This document shows, piece after piece, positions 1 to 11,345 of a stretch of 64,000 nucleotides of DNA. Position 1 is the stretch's first letter. Each line of letters starts with the position of its first letter. Source of the DNA: Ottelia alismoides (lineage: Eukaryota > Streptophyta > Magnoliopsida > Alismatales > Hydrocharitaceae); the NCBI GenBank assembly GCA_037367405.1, contig JAZKJV010005750.1:124001-188000 (forward strand), written 5' to 3'. Below the pieces are notes generated by a model. That model was not told the DNA's origin and made no database searches. It worked only from the letters and a program-made list of their open reading frames with translations. A program made the translations under genes and the position numbers.

Positions 1-478
1 ACCCAACTTTCACATATGAGCTCTGATTCACTTGAACTTGGTCTTATTTTGCAGGTAATTGAATGTATAATAGTTCAAAAGTGAGTAGGATCAAAACGGA
101 CACTGGAGGAGGAAGATATGGGGTTTTTAGTACGGAAATCATGAAACTAGGGTTTGGGTTTTTGGTCTACTTATTTAGGTTAGTTTTTTTTGTATTTTTC
201 ATTGTGTCTTGTGAGTGATATGTACACAATGGAGATGGTTTTGTCGCATTCGGAATTAGAATGAATGAGTTAAAAATCAGGGAAGTTAGGCTATTTACAT
301 GTCATTTTTGGCTGAGATTTTTGGCTTCTTATTTTGTGCAAAAATTAGTGCTAAAATGCAATTCTTATGAAAACATGCATGAATGCTAATTATGCAGAAT
401 AGATGCAGAAATGCTGATGATTTTGAGGGATCTGAGCTTAATTAATGAGAATTAGAGTGATGAATCCGAGATTCATCA
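1..478 (-). repeat. 3' LTR of element A (partial)
   Basis: This is the terminal 478 bp of the left LTR, homologous to 8699-9175. It ends in the dyad TGATGAATC-CGA-GATTCATCA at 458-478. Read on the minus strand, that dyad is the 5' start (TG) of the LTR. The rest lies outside the window. Confidence 0.85.
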
Positions 479-494
479 TCACCCTATACTTAAA
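479..494 (-). other. Polypurine tract of element A
   Basis: Read on the minus strand, AAGTATAGGGTGA lies directly against the TGATGAATC start of the 3' LTR, which is the expected place for the plus-strand primer. The same word recurs inside the upstream hairpin array. Confidence 0.65.
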
Positions 495-1739
495 CCATGC
501 TCGTCTCTGAGCATCAAAATGAAATGCCATGAGGTGAAATGAGATTGGGTTCCATACCAAGACCATGAGCTGAAGGTGAAAATGAAACTAGACTTGACCT
601 TTGTATTATTAGTGTGGTGGAACTTCTGTGAGACTTAGATTTTTAAAATCAACAGCCATCAAGTTCTATACATTATTGTCACAGTTTCGGCTCAGAAGTC
701 ATCTTAGATCAATCCTCTTCCCAAAGTATACCCTATGAACATTGAACAGCCGACTCATGTGTGTGAAAGGTTTTAGCTCTTCTCATCCAGAATGTCGGAC
801 TACCATGCTCCTCTCCTTACTAGTAACTCGTCCTCGGGGAGTCAGGTATTTCCTTCTAAGGTTTGTCGCGATGTGTTCACAAACAAATTGGGGGAGAAGT
901 TAGAAGAAGGGGAAAAGAACTGGAGGGTGGCCAGTGTAGTCACCTGTCCTCGTGAAGATGGCCAGTGTAGCCGAGTCTCCACCAAGATCTGCAGGTTTCT
1001 TGAAGCTTGGACCTTTTTGGTCAGATTTTATTTGGTAGTTGCTCCTTTGTATTTAGAATTTTGGGGGTTCTGCTTGGATCTTGTTGTGCCCCTACGGATA
1101 TAGAATCTTTTTGTTTCCGTACATTTTTTGGGGTCTTAGAAAAAATTGTGCCCAGCCGTCCATCCCTTTTTCGAAGCTTTATTTCAACCCGTACTCTGGT
1201 CTTTAGATTTCCACGCTACCAGAAAAGAAACTCACACAGTCTTCCAACATCCCGTCTGAGTTGAGCTAAGTGCATAGTGCGAGAGTACAAATTAATCCCC
1301 TATTCCAGAGTTGTACCCAGAATGAAGAGACCAGGTTAGACACTAAGACTCAAACGCTGCACATTGTCATGTAGAACTCAAAGAATTGAGTCAAAGACTT
1401 GAAGTTTCTAAAATCCTATTTCTCGGTGAAGTTCCTCTGAAAATTAGGTGGATTAAGGTCAAGTCTAGACCACTCTCGGTTTCTACTCATAATTCGGTTC
1501 AGAACCCAATGACTTTTCATGCAAATGAATGCGATACTGGATGAGGTGTAGGTGTATGAAATGCAGACACAGTTTTTTTTGTGATTTTTTTGGATGCAAA
1601 AATGAATAAGAAGTCATTTTTTTTCAAAAATTTTGGGCACAGTCAGTGTTAGTAGCAAAACTCTTTTTCTTTTTTTGTTTTTTTTTTGTTTTTTTTTCAA
1701 GTTATTACCCACCCTGTAAATACATATAGACTTACGCGC
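495..1739 (-). other. 3' noncoding region of element A
   Basis: There is no credible gene here; the short ORFs in both directions do not resemble proteins. The stretch from about 1150 to 1530 is alignable with 11980-12450 of element B and with the reverse complement of about 39400-39860 of element C. Shared words include tracts around TTGAGTTGAGCTAAGTGCA. It is therefore a conserved 3' untranslated block of the family. Confidence 0.6.
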
Positions 1740-2140
1740 AAGTACGAGATATGGGTAAAATATATACAAAGTACAGACCCCCATATACCTAACGAGTGAT
1801 GTGTCCTCATAGCAGAAGAAGCGTAAAGAAGACATAGCTTGGGCTAAGCGTAAGAGATTGAAAAGGGAAAAGAACAAGATTTACAGAACCGCCCCCCTAT
1901 ACTTAGACTGCGAACAGTCTAAGTATAGAAGAAGAGCGGAAAAAAATGAAGCGGTCGGGATATGTGGATAGGGAGAGTATATACAGGTGGGTGTCGGTTC
2001 CTCCTATACTTAGGCTCTGGACAACCTAAGTATGGAAGAAGGGAGGAAATGGATCGATCGGGAGAAGTATGATGGGGAAAATGGTATATACAGATGGCAT
2101 CGGTCCCGCCCTATACTTAGACCTTGGCCTAAGTAGAGGA
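1740..2140 (-). other. Hairpin array of element A (three dyads plus conserved block)
   Basis: Three dyads lie at 1897-1928, 2004-2035 and 2111-2138, starting exactly 107 bp apart. The first has perfect 14-bp arms (CTATACTTAGACTG / CAGTCTAAGTATAG) around a 4-base loop. The second has 9 perfect pairs extended by a G-U pair and one more pair. The third has one arm mismatch. In minus-strand order they precede a longer block (about 1740-1880) containing TATGTCTTC and TATGAGGACA, which recurs in elements B and C. Each dyad is flanked by a PPT-like purine run on the transcript strand. Confidence 0.8.
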
Positions 2141-2194
2141 AGAAGCTGTACTAGGAGACCGATGTGGTCGGGAGGGAGGGTAGGTAGTCGATGA

Positions 2195-4792
2195 TTAAGG
2201 TGATTTCCGACTGATCTTCTTGTGAGCCTGCGGTGGGAGATCGTAATGATGAGACGGAGATGAATTATATGATTCCCAACTATTATCAGTGTCATCCTCA
2301 AAAAAATCATGATGGATAGTAGATGAAACATTTGAATCAGATGAAAGGTAGCCATCATCAGAGTTATCCTCAGAAGAATAGTATTTGAATGTGGACACAC
2401 TCCAGATATTCATGTCTTTTTGTTTCTTCAATTGTTTTCTCAGAATTTGTTCCTTCTTGGGATCAAGTGGTTTGTCCTCGGATGAATACTCGGAAGCACC
2501 GGTCTCAGTCAGCTCATAAGAAATAATTCCAGTGTATTTGAAGAGGGCAGGAGCATCAGCTTTGGATGAATAGTAGTTAGGAACGGGTATTATCCAACGA
2601 GAATTGAATTTTGGATCCTTGCGAAGATATGGATTTAGAGCTGCCGAACAGACTTCACTCAAGTAGACTACCTTTTCCGAACCTGATGAGGTATCATCAG
2701 CTGATTCCTCTTCCGGAAGGTCAAAGGTAACTCTCTTTTTCTTGTTTCGTGAAGGTGTCTGTTCACTTGAGTATCCAGATGAGTAGCCATTGGAATTCTT
2801 CTCCTTAGTCGGTGTGTGGCCTGCGTGTTTGTTCTTAATCTTCTGAATGTTGGTGCACTCTCGATTTGGGGTGATTTGGTCAAGGTATTCAGAGACGGTT
2901 GCTCTAGGGTGCGACCATGTATATGTCTCAATATCGTAGTAGAAGGATTTGTCTATCCGTGGGAATTGAAATACTGGGGAGAGTTTCTGCATGTTCGTTC
3001 TTAATTGATTCCATGTTGGAGTACTCTTGTGTCGAGTTGATGTAATCCATGAAGTTAGAGTAGGTTGACCCAGGGTGTGCCCATGTATAAGCCTCCGGAT
3101 CATATGATTCATATACATGATTCTCCATGATGAGAGCGACTGGGAATGAAGCAGGGGGAGATTCTCTAAACCAATAGTGTCATCAACAACCACTATCTCG
3201 GGTATAGCAGCGGGGTAGGGCTCTTCTACCTCTTCTTGGTTGCGGCTTTCGGGGACTTCGTGGGTTTCCTGAGAAGATCGTGGTTCCTCAAAGACATGGT
3301 CCGATCGAAATGCTTCCAATGCTTTAAAATTGATTTTCCGAGTCTCACAATTAATAATTTCCTTAGCCAATGCTAAGAACGGCTTTCCAAAAATGATTTG
3401 AGACTGGGTGAATTCTCCTTGTTGCTCAATATCAATGATCATGAATTCTACTTTGAGCGGAGCACCTTGGAATTTCATGATAACAGAATTGATTCCTCTC
3501 GGTCGCTTTATCGATCGATCTGCTAATTGATTAGTCTCTCGTAATTTCATGATCGGTCCGAGTTTGAGTTCATGAAATACAGAGGTCGGGAGGATATTGA
3601 TCGGTGAATCTTCATCAATCCGAGCATGGGTGAAAATTGTGTCTTTGATTTCACAGTCAAATCTGGGTAACCGCTTCACTATGCGGCTCTTGGTTTTTCC
3701 GCTCAACACCAAGGAGGAGGCCATTGACAAGATATGTCTTTTAGTCTTTGTTCTTCCCGACTTTTTGATCATTAATTTGTCCATTACAAATCTTTTAAGG
3801 TCGGGGAAGTGTTCAATGACCTTTATGAAGGAAAGTTCAAAAATCAATCTTTTCTCCAGTGCTTCCCGTACAGCAGGATCCAAATTCTTCAGATCTTCTT
3901 CAGTCTCTATTTTTATGAAATTTTCTGGATTTTTGATTTTTTGGTGTTTTTGAATATTCCCATTTTTTGTATTTTCTGTGTGGTGTGGTGATGTGATGTG
4001 TTCCTCAGATGAGCAGGGATTCTGATGTTCGGAGTGGAAGTCAGAGGCATAGTCATTTCTAGGGGAATAATATGCAGAAGTGACACTGTCAGAATCGTCC
4101 CCAGATTCCTGAATATCCTCAAAATTTTCAATCTTAGATCCAATCATTTCCTCATTCATTTTTATGTCCGAGCTCCCATAAAATAAACTGAATCGGTCAG
4201 TAAAATTTCTGAATTTTTCCTCCATTAATTTAAATTTCTTATTTATCCTCAAAATATTATCCTCAAAATTCTGTTCATGATCAATCATGGGAGCAGTCGG
4301 TGTGTGTTCAATAATTTCATCTTCCATTTTCCTGTATGTGGTAAGAGGAGAGTTTCTTGGAATATCCATTATATGATCAATATTTTCTGAAAATTTCTCC
4401 TCAAAAATTATGGAAGGAGGATGCTCATATGGTCCAGACATGTGTAGTTGGTCTGAGTAGAGTTCAATCCTTTGATCATGATTGGTCAGACCTTGATATT
4501 GTGGAGTCAGCATGCAGGGTTTATGTGTTTCTATATGGTCAGTCCAGTCCTCTGTATGAGTATCATGTCTGAAGAGGGGTTTGTCATGGTCAATCCAACG
4601 CTGGTGATCATTAAGTGTGGGTCTTTCTATTTGGGTTTCGTTTCTCGTCCAGTCATGAGACTCAAAGGTATTTTGATCTTGAAATGGATCATCATCAAGA
4701 ATCCGAGAATAAGACGGTTCAGTCCTAGATGGTAGATGGTAATGTGTGGTCGGATGATTCGAGTAGAAATTCAATGAGGAGGCTGAATTCAT
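2195..4792 (-). CDS. 865-residue protein with Athila-type retropepsin-like domain, no gag
   Basis: A single open frame that starts MNSASSLNFYSNHP. Residues about 1-300 are acidic and H/D/E/S-rich, with no retrotransposon gag signature and no zinc knuckle. Residues about 320-495 match the gag-pro linker and protease region of Athila elements: a KxLPRF segment, then INILPTSVFHELKLG, LADRSIKRPRGI and IIFGKPFLA. The catalytic D-(S/T/L)-G-A site is replaced by D-E-D-S at residues 393-396, so proteolysis is doubtful. The C-terminus (about 680-865) is rich in S, D and E, with repeated SSED/SSD motifs. Two internal copies about 167 bp apart are read in different frames (see findings). No RT follows. 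An accessory or trans-acting role is possible; function is unknown. Confidence 0.75.
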   Translation of the reverse strand: MNSASSLNFYSNHPTTHYHLPSRTEPSYSRILDDDPFQDQNTFESHDWTRNETQIERPTLNDHQRWIDHDKPLFRHDTHTEDWTDHIETHKPCMLTPQYQGLTNHDQRIELYSDQLHMSGPYEHPPSIIFEEKFSENIDHIMDIPRNSPLTTYRKMEDEIIEHTPTAPMIDHEQNFEDNILRINKKFKLMEEKFRNFTDRFSLFYGSSDIKMNEEMIGSKIENFEDIQESGDDSDSVTSAYYSPRNDYASDFHSEHQNPCSSEEHITSPHHTENTKNGNIQKHQKIKNPENFIKIETEEDLKNLDPAVREALEKRLIFELSFIKVIEHFPDLKRFVMDKLMIKKSGRTKTKRHILSMASSLVLSGKTKSRIVKRLPRFDCEIKDTIFTHARIDEDSPINILPTSVFHELKLGPIMKLRETNQLADRSIKRPRGINSVIMKFQGAPLKVEFMIIDIEQQGEFTQSQIIFGKPFLALAKEIINCETRKINFKALEAFRSDHVFEEPRSSQETHEVPESRNQEEVEEPYPAAIPEIVVVDDTIGLENLPLLHSQSLSSWRIMYMNHMIRRLIHGHTLGQPTLTSWITSTRHKSTPTWNQLRTNMQKLSPVFQFPRIDKSFYYDIETYTWSHPRATVSEYLDQITPNRECTNIQKIKNKHAGHTPTKEKNSNGYSSGYSSEQTPSRNKKKRVTFDLPEEESADDTSSGSEKVVYLSEVCSAALNPYLRKDPKFNSRWIIPVPNYYSSKADAPALFKYTGIISYELTETGASEYSSEDKPLDPKKEQILRKQLKKQKDMNIWSVSTFKYYSSEDNSDDGYLSSDSNVSSTIHHDFFEDDTDNSWESYNSSPSHHYDLPPQAHKKISRKSP

Positions 4793-6361
4793 CCGCGGGT
4801 GAAAGTCTCCTGCAAATGTTGGAGTATTATTGAAAGAAGAGGATTAGTTTATTTGAGCCTAACCGAGATAAATTCATTTTCATAGTAGAGTTCTGATGGA
4901 TTTTCATATAAATGTTCGGCCATTTTTGAAAGAGATGAAAAGAATGATGGTTCGGGTTTGTAATGATTTAAAAGTTCCATGATGAGGATTAAATCAAGAA
5001 AGGAGATAGATGATTGCACGGGATAGTCAAAAGAAATTTTATCAAATGTGTGGCTTTTGATCTTTCATATCAGTTCACGTACACCAATGCAAACACAAAT
5101 CAAATCCCAAGTTCACCAACTCACACTATGAAGCCGTATGAGTTCGGCTATACTCTTTTCAATTTTAGTTGGTGATAAATCAATCTTGACAAAAATTTAG
5201 CGAGTTGTTAGGTGCCGAAATTTTCGTAATGACGGGCTCGAATTCTTACGACTAGTTGCACCTACTTTCAGCCAGTATGGGAGTAAGTACGGATCGTAGA
5301 ACGGCTACCCGTAGAAGTAGCTAATCATTTTTGGTAGAATCAGTAGTCAATATTAAAATACGGGTTTGGGATCTAGTCTTAAGTGTCATCTCTCGCTCAC
5401 TCAGAAAAAATAAAAACATCCAAGGTCGGGGTTGCTCTCCCGCAGAAATTCTTGATTTTATGGGTTATTTTGAAATCAGTTATATTTAGCAGTCCCAATT
5501 TTAATTAGGCGATCATTGAAGAACTAAATGAGAACAAATGCACATCTACTGTCCAGACCCAATTTCCTTTTAAAATTATGTGACAAAACCAAGAGGGAGG
5601 AGTTCGGGAAAAGCCGATGCACGCGAAAAACTATGATGTATGCTCAGTTAGAAGACTTACAGTGAATCCTCGCAATCTCCATGTGGGATGCTAGACAGAA
5701 TTGAAAATTTTATCTATATGAAATGCAAGCCAATGAAAAACAGCACCTAAGTAGAAAGTTCTATTAGCAGGAAAGAAGTGAGTTCAGTTTTGGCTAAATT
5801 GAACGATCTATGTGCGTCTCGATTAATTGTGAAGTGTGGCTTAAATCCTACGAGCACAATAAAAAAATGCTCTGAGAGCAGTATGCAGGTCTATCCTAAT
5901 CGCCACTCAAGTCGGGCCCCACCCTCACCGGAGAGTGAAACAGGCCATGACACACCACAGAAGAAAGTTAGAGGTATTTTACACACGCGAGAGTCCAAAC
6001 GGACACCGCTATAAATGAGCAATTAATTACAGAAATAAAATTGCAGAAATTAAAATCCTAAACTCTACGCTCTCTCACGACTCGACTCGATCTTAATTTA
6101 ATTGTGGCTTTTTCGAAAGTCGGTGAAGATGCTTCGGTTTCTTGAAAAACCGTTCCACGTACGTCGGGTACCTTGCAAGAAAAATAAGAGAGAAAATGTA
6201 AGAGAGTGACTCAAAAATAAATCAAAAATAAAATAAGAGAAATAAATGCTGAAAATAAATGCAGAAAAAAATAGAATTTACAATGAGAAATTCGGGGTCA
6301 GACTACCCGAATGCGGAAAGCCGAACGAAAATTTTCAAAACCCAAAACTAAGTCGTTTGCC
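4793..6361 (-). other. 5' leader of element A
   Basis: A noncoding leader between PBS and ORF in transcript order. It contains a block around 5100-5160 (AGTTGGTGAACTTGGG on the minus strand) that is also found in element C (about 36370-36390) and element B (about 20300-20330). The short ORFs here (5778-6014, 6246-6446) look accidental. Confidence 0.6.
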
Positions 6362-6379
6362 TCCCCGGCAACGGCGCCA
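6362..6379 (-). other. Primer-binding site, tRNA-Asp type (element A)
   Basis: On the minus strand TGGCGCCGTTGCCGGGGA lies two bases inside the 5' LTR. It is complementary to the 3' end of plant tRNA-Asp and is typical of Athila-lineage gypsy elements. The same 18-mer occurs in element C. Confidence 0.9.
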
Positions 6380-6381
6380 TC

Positions 6382-9175
6382 TGACAAGTCCGATATTACC
6401 GCGTTTTAGAGATGTGTTTTTGTTCGTGCGTAAAATTAATGTGTGATTTGTCGTTCGTTGTAGGCGGCAATCGGAATCGGTCAAACAAATAACCACGAAT
6501 ATTTAATCAATTTCTAATCAAGTGGTTTTATGTTTATTTTACTTGGGCAAGTCTCAAGGTCGAACACAAGGAGGCAAAGGAACAACCTAGAGTTATTTCT
6601 ATCAAAATTCGTGTGTGGTTTTCAAGGCGGTCTTTTTTTGTAAATTTTTATGCAATTAAAGATGCAAAATGTAATTTCAGCCTATTTTAGGGACTAAAAA
6701 GTAAAAGTCAATCAAACGATGTCCGAAAAAAATGAAACTTGGCCATGATGCAAAATATGATGAAATGAATGCAATATAATTTTTTTGGAATTTTTGGATG
6801 CAATATGATTTTTTTATGAATATTAAACCTACTTGTTTTCAAGGGATAAAATTATCTAAGATCTATCACTAGGTGATGGACCTCAGAAAAATCCTAAACC
6901 TTGAAAATGTGAGATCTAATACCTATTAAAAATCAAACACTGAAATATGCAAAATGATTTTTACAGGGTAAATTATGCATGCAAATGCAAATCTTTTTGG
7001 GCACAATGTCAAACATAATTAATTCTACAATATGTGAATTTTTCGGGAATTTTTAGAGCAACGGTTAATCAATGGCAAATTTAAGAGCATAAACGGGGTA
7101 AAATACGTAATTTTCCACAAAATAATTAATTATTAATTAACCAATGATCACAAAAATATCCACGATATGTGAAAATGTAGAGAATTAATGGGAGAACATC
7201 ATGCTATTTTTGGATAAATAAAATAATGTAGAAAAGAGTCAGAAAATATAAGGGAACATAGGGGTATAACTGCAAATACAATAAATAGAATAAATAAAAA
7301 ATGCAGAGGGGGACCTAAGTGCAATTTCTAGGAGTCTGGGGGATTTCTCGCAAAATTCCCAGAGGGGCACGTGCGCAGCATGTGCCCTCTGTCCTTGGAC
7401 TGGAGCGCAAATACGAGGGAGCCTGGGGGTTCAAATGTAATTAACCCAAGGTCACGTGCGGGGCACATGACCCGTGGGGGATGATGTAGGCGCTGACGTC
7501 CCCCACGCACGTGCCTTGCACGTACCGGGGTCTCAGGGCTAGAGCCCAGTGCTACGGTGAAGTGACAGAGGGGGAGGGGCGGATCGGCCTTGGCGGTGTC
7601 GACGAAGAACGGCGGAGCCCCGGTGTTGCTGCTGATGACGTGTGGTTGGCGTCGGGGGGCCGACACACGGCCAGGGGGCGGCGGTGGAGACGCGTCAACG
7701 GCGGTCGATGACGAAGGCAGAGGAGGGTCCTACCGGCGGAGCGTCGTGGTGGAGGCGATGGCCGGTATTGTCGAAGAAGATGATCGTGGGGAATCGTTGG
7801 ATGTTGGAGGTGAAGCAGCTAGTGATGTAGAGCCCTACGGAGGTGATCGTCTGATGGTGCTTGTGGCGGCCACGGCGGAGCTGTTGGGCTGTCGATGATG
7901 CGTCGAAGTTGTTGGAGATGTCGGAGATAGAGTCGATGATGGTTGGCTCGATGACGGATGTCGGAGAAAAAGCAGTCGGCAAGGGGGGTGCACTGCAACG
8001 AAGCCCGAAGGCTTCAGATCTCGCTGCAGGTCGGGGGGGTTGCTTGGAGCTGTCACCTCTAGCAGAGGCCCTCCCTTCCTCTGATGTCAATCGGCGGCTG
8101 AGGGAACGAGGAGGCAATGGCGTCATTTTTATATGATTGGGGTGCTCGGCCGGTTGCAATGGCCCGGATCTTGACGCGTGGCAGCTAGATGTGAGAAGGG
8201 GCGGGGCATGTGCGAAGCACGTGCCTCGGAGGCACGTGCAAAGTTTTTTTAATAAAACGAAAATAAGAAGAGGCCAAAAAATGCTGACACGTGGCGGCCC
8301 CAGGGGCTGCCACGTGTCAGCACAACAAAATTCCGAGAATAAAGACTTTGTAAAATTATAAATAAATAATAAACGACCTCGGATCGAAAAAGTTCCTTTA
8401 CGAAAAATGCTCGTCTTGATGAGATCTACAACTTTTATGAAGACATCAAAACCAAAATCGATCAAATGCACAAAGTGATTTTTTGGGGTATCCCATGTAC
8501 ATAGAATACCTGGATTTTTGGGTTTTGTAATTTTTATGTCATTTTTAAACCAGATAAAAATCCGGAAAAATGTGGGAAAAATAAATATAAATTAAGACAC
8601 CTTAATCTATTTTTTGGATTTTTATTAATTAAGAAAATATGTACATAAAATATCAGGTCAAAAACCGCTAAAATACACAATGTACAAAAGAGGCCCAAAA
8701 CCCACTTTCACATATGAGATCCGATTCACTTGAACTTGGTCTTATTTTGAAGGTAATTGAATGTACATTAGTTCAAAAGTGAGTAGAATCAAAACGGACA
8801 TTGGATGGGGAAGATATGGGGTTTTTAGTCCGGAAATCCTAAAACTATGGTTTGGGTTTTTGGTCTACTTATTTGGGTTAGTTATTTTTTTATTTTTTAT
8901 TTATTCTTGTGAGTGATATGTACACAATGGAGATCATTTTGTGTCATTGGAGTTAGCATGAATGAGTTAAAAATCAGGGAAGTTAGGCTATTTACAAGTC
9001 ATTTTTGGCTGAGATTTTTGGCTTCTTATTTTGTGCAGAAATTAGTGCTAAAATGCAATTCTTATGAAAACATGCATGAACGCTAATTATGCAGAATAGA
9101 TGTAGAAATGCTGATGATTTTGAGGGATCTGAGCTTAATTAATGAGAATTAGAGTAATGAATCCTAGATTCATCA
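6382..9175 (-). repeat. 5' LTR of element A (2.79 kb)
   Basis: It starts TGACAAG and ends ATTCATCA in plus orientation, i.e. TG...CA on the transcript strand. The right 478 bp match 1-478. The middle (7330-8360) is GC-rich with several unsupported ORFs on both strands, while both flanks are AT-rich. A near-perfect inverted repeat, CTGACACGTGGC / GCCACGTGTCAG, sits at about 8282-8319. It holds two G-box-like CACGTG-class words and may be a promoter element. Confidence 0.85.
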
Positions 9176-9870
9176 CTCCTCTCAGTAGAGAAGTAATATG
9201 ATCTTGGTCCAAGTGTTGGACATTGATTTCATTAAGATTCAGATGCAATGAGAAGATTAGATTTGCGGCCTTGATTAAATCAAGCATCTCCGAGATGTAC
9301 GTGAGATCTGGATTTGAGATGTGATTTCAATATCCAAGTCGCTATACGTGGAACAATACAATCGCCATGTCCCTATCTCCAAGTATCTATGGAGAAAGCG
9401 CACAATTCTTGAAAGAGTTCAAGAATAATTCCAAGGTTGAAGTATATCTGAACATTGAGAAATGGATAATTAAATGTTATTTAATTATCATGAATGATGT
9501 GAATTTGATTCACATTATATGAATTCATGAGAATGAATATCCAATCTAATTAAATATGATTTAATTAATGTAGATATGGATAATGTGTATAGCACTATCC
9601 AATTATCCATGTATATTATAAATGTGATTTATAATATATATTAGAGAGAGACTTATATGATTTATATTTGTTGATTAATTGTTAATGTGAATTGGATTCA
9701 CATTGAATAATTAATTGAAAATATAATTACATTTAGTTTTAGGTTGTGAATGAGATACACGTTGTTTCAATGGCTTGGTTGATATTTTCTACAAAATAAT
9801 TTGGAATTATTTTTTGTGAAATTTATTTTCGACAAAGAGTTATAGGAGATATCATGAGATAATGCCTTTT
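9176..9870 (+). repeat. R1 repeat fragment, left copy
   Basis: Alignable at roughly 80-85% by eye with 27530-28220. A shared stretch reads TATACGTGGAA...TTGAAAGAGTTCAAGAATAATTC. It includes a run of short palindromes (9460-9740) such as TAATTAAATATGATTTAATTA-like and GTGAATTTGATTCAC. The fragment is cut on the left by element A and joins element B's LTR on the right at about 9870. No coding capacity is seen. Confidence 0.7.
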
Positions 9871-11325
9871 TCCTCGCTAACACCCGGTTGACTTCCTGCT
9901 ATTACCAGGAGGCACATACACTAATGGGATTGGGGGTTACAGGGGATAAAGAGGGATCAAGAAAGGGAAGTAAGGTCTGAGACCTAATTTATAAACATCG
10001 TGAATGGTGACTTTGGGGAGACGGTTGCATGAAGTTGGACGGTGGTTGGTGGAAGTTGTGCATGTAGCGAGATGGAGGGAGATGAAACACACCATATTGG
10101 TGAAGGGCTCGAGTGCAAAAGGTGTTGGAGAAAATGGGCAGTTGTGGGTTCTGACATGATCAGAAACTAGGGCAGTATAGTTGACCCGAGGTCAACGTTT
10201 CCAAATGCCTCATTGGTCCACATACAATCAATAGGATAAAATAGAATAGAAAAATAAAGAAGAACCAAAATAAATTATTAAATGATTTTATTAACTAAAA
10301 TTAAAAAGATGAAAAATATTTATTATTTTATAAATTATTTTATGATGATTTATATTTATTTTTAAAATTCCATTTATTATATGTTAATATTTACAGGTTC
10401 ATATATGGCTATATTTACATGTATTTTGTATATTTTTTGGTTTTATTATTTTATATACCATTATTCTATTTACAAATTTTATATATTTATAGCATTATTT
10501 AGGACATATTTGCATATTTTTATTTTATTGTATAATTTTGTTTGTATGTGTACATAAATACATGTGTATACATTATAGGTGTAATATACCTATGTAATGT
10601 GTTATTTATTTTTGTGCCTTTTACATGTTTTTATTTATATTTGTATTTTTAATATGTTTTAAATAAGATATTCAATTATTTAAAATATTATACATATGTC
10701 CTAGTATAATAGTAACCCAAAAAGTTAGCTTTTGTATCTTACCTCCATTTTTAATGAAACCACCTTCATTAGATAGATAATTTAAGATGAAATACAATGG
10801 AGGCAGGTTTGGTTCAATTTTTAAAAGATATTGAGCAATGAATTTTTGTTTGTGGCTTTTCATACATGTGCCATGTACATTGTGCACAATTTTTATTGAC
10901 AATTATTTTTGTAATTTTACATACATTATTATATAGAAGTTTCATGTTGAAAACTTTATTATTTGAGGAATGTATCATGAGGAATAAAATAGTGTAATAT
11001 TGGCCTATATCCATCACAAATAATAGGTTTTTACGTGTATTTAGCCCTTATCTCCCTCCTACTTTATTACTGGTTGACCTAGTCAATATTGACTTGGTCT
11101 CGGTGTTTAGAGTCATTCGATATGTTTGATTATTCATTTACTTTTCTTTTGTTTTCTTTATTCTTTAAATTTGGATTTACATACAGATATTTACATGTAA
11201 TTTAAAGAGTAATTACAAGTCAATGTTATATATTAATTTATGCAAATTAGTTGTATTTACAGGTGTTTTACTAAGGATTTAAAGACAAAACGAAAGAATA
11301 AAGGTTGATGGATGGCTATCCATCA
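9871..11325 (-). repeat. 3' LTR of element B (truncated)
   Basis: Homologous to about 31025-31813 plus 43952-44677. Shared landmarks are CACTAATGGGATTGGGG, the ATTTACATGTA-rich stretch and GCCCTTATCTCCC. It ends with the dyad TGATGGAT-GGCT-ATCCATCA (11306-11325), the transcript-strand LTR start. The outer part of the LTR is missing; R1 sequence takes its place at about 9870. The short ORFs at 10672-11017 are not convincing. Confidence 0.8.
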
Positions 11326-11345
11326 GCCCCCTTTTACTTACCTTT
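11326..11345 (-). other. Polypurine tract of element B
   Basis: On the minus strand the tract CTAGCAAAGGTAAGTAAAAG then GGGGGC runs into the LTR start. It matches the PPT context of element C at 40528-40551, where CTAGCAAAGGTAAAGTATAG is followed by GGGAA. Confidence 0.7.

Larger units (their letters stand above)
1..9175 (-). mobile_element. Element A: non-autonomous Athila-like Ty3/gypsy LTR element (left LTR cut by window edge)
   Basis: Two direct repeats (1-478 and 8699-9175 are alignable) bound an internal region of about 5.9 kb. The primer-binding site is complementary to tRNA-Asp and sits on the minus-strand side of the right LTR, and the PPT-like tract abuts the left LTR, so the element is transcribed right to left. 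The only long ORF is 2195-4792. No RT, RNase H or integrase motif is visible. LTR identity over the shared 478 bases is about 94% by eye, so this copy is older than element C. It appears to have inserted into an R1 repeat, because the sequence right of 9175 continues the R1 homology seen at about 27.53 kb. Confidence 0.85.

Noticed and set aside
7328..8471. Several ORFs in the GC-rich middle of element A's LTR
   Set aside because: Both strands and several phases are open in the same place, with no domain; LTR composition explains them.
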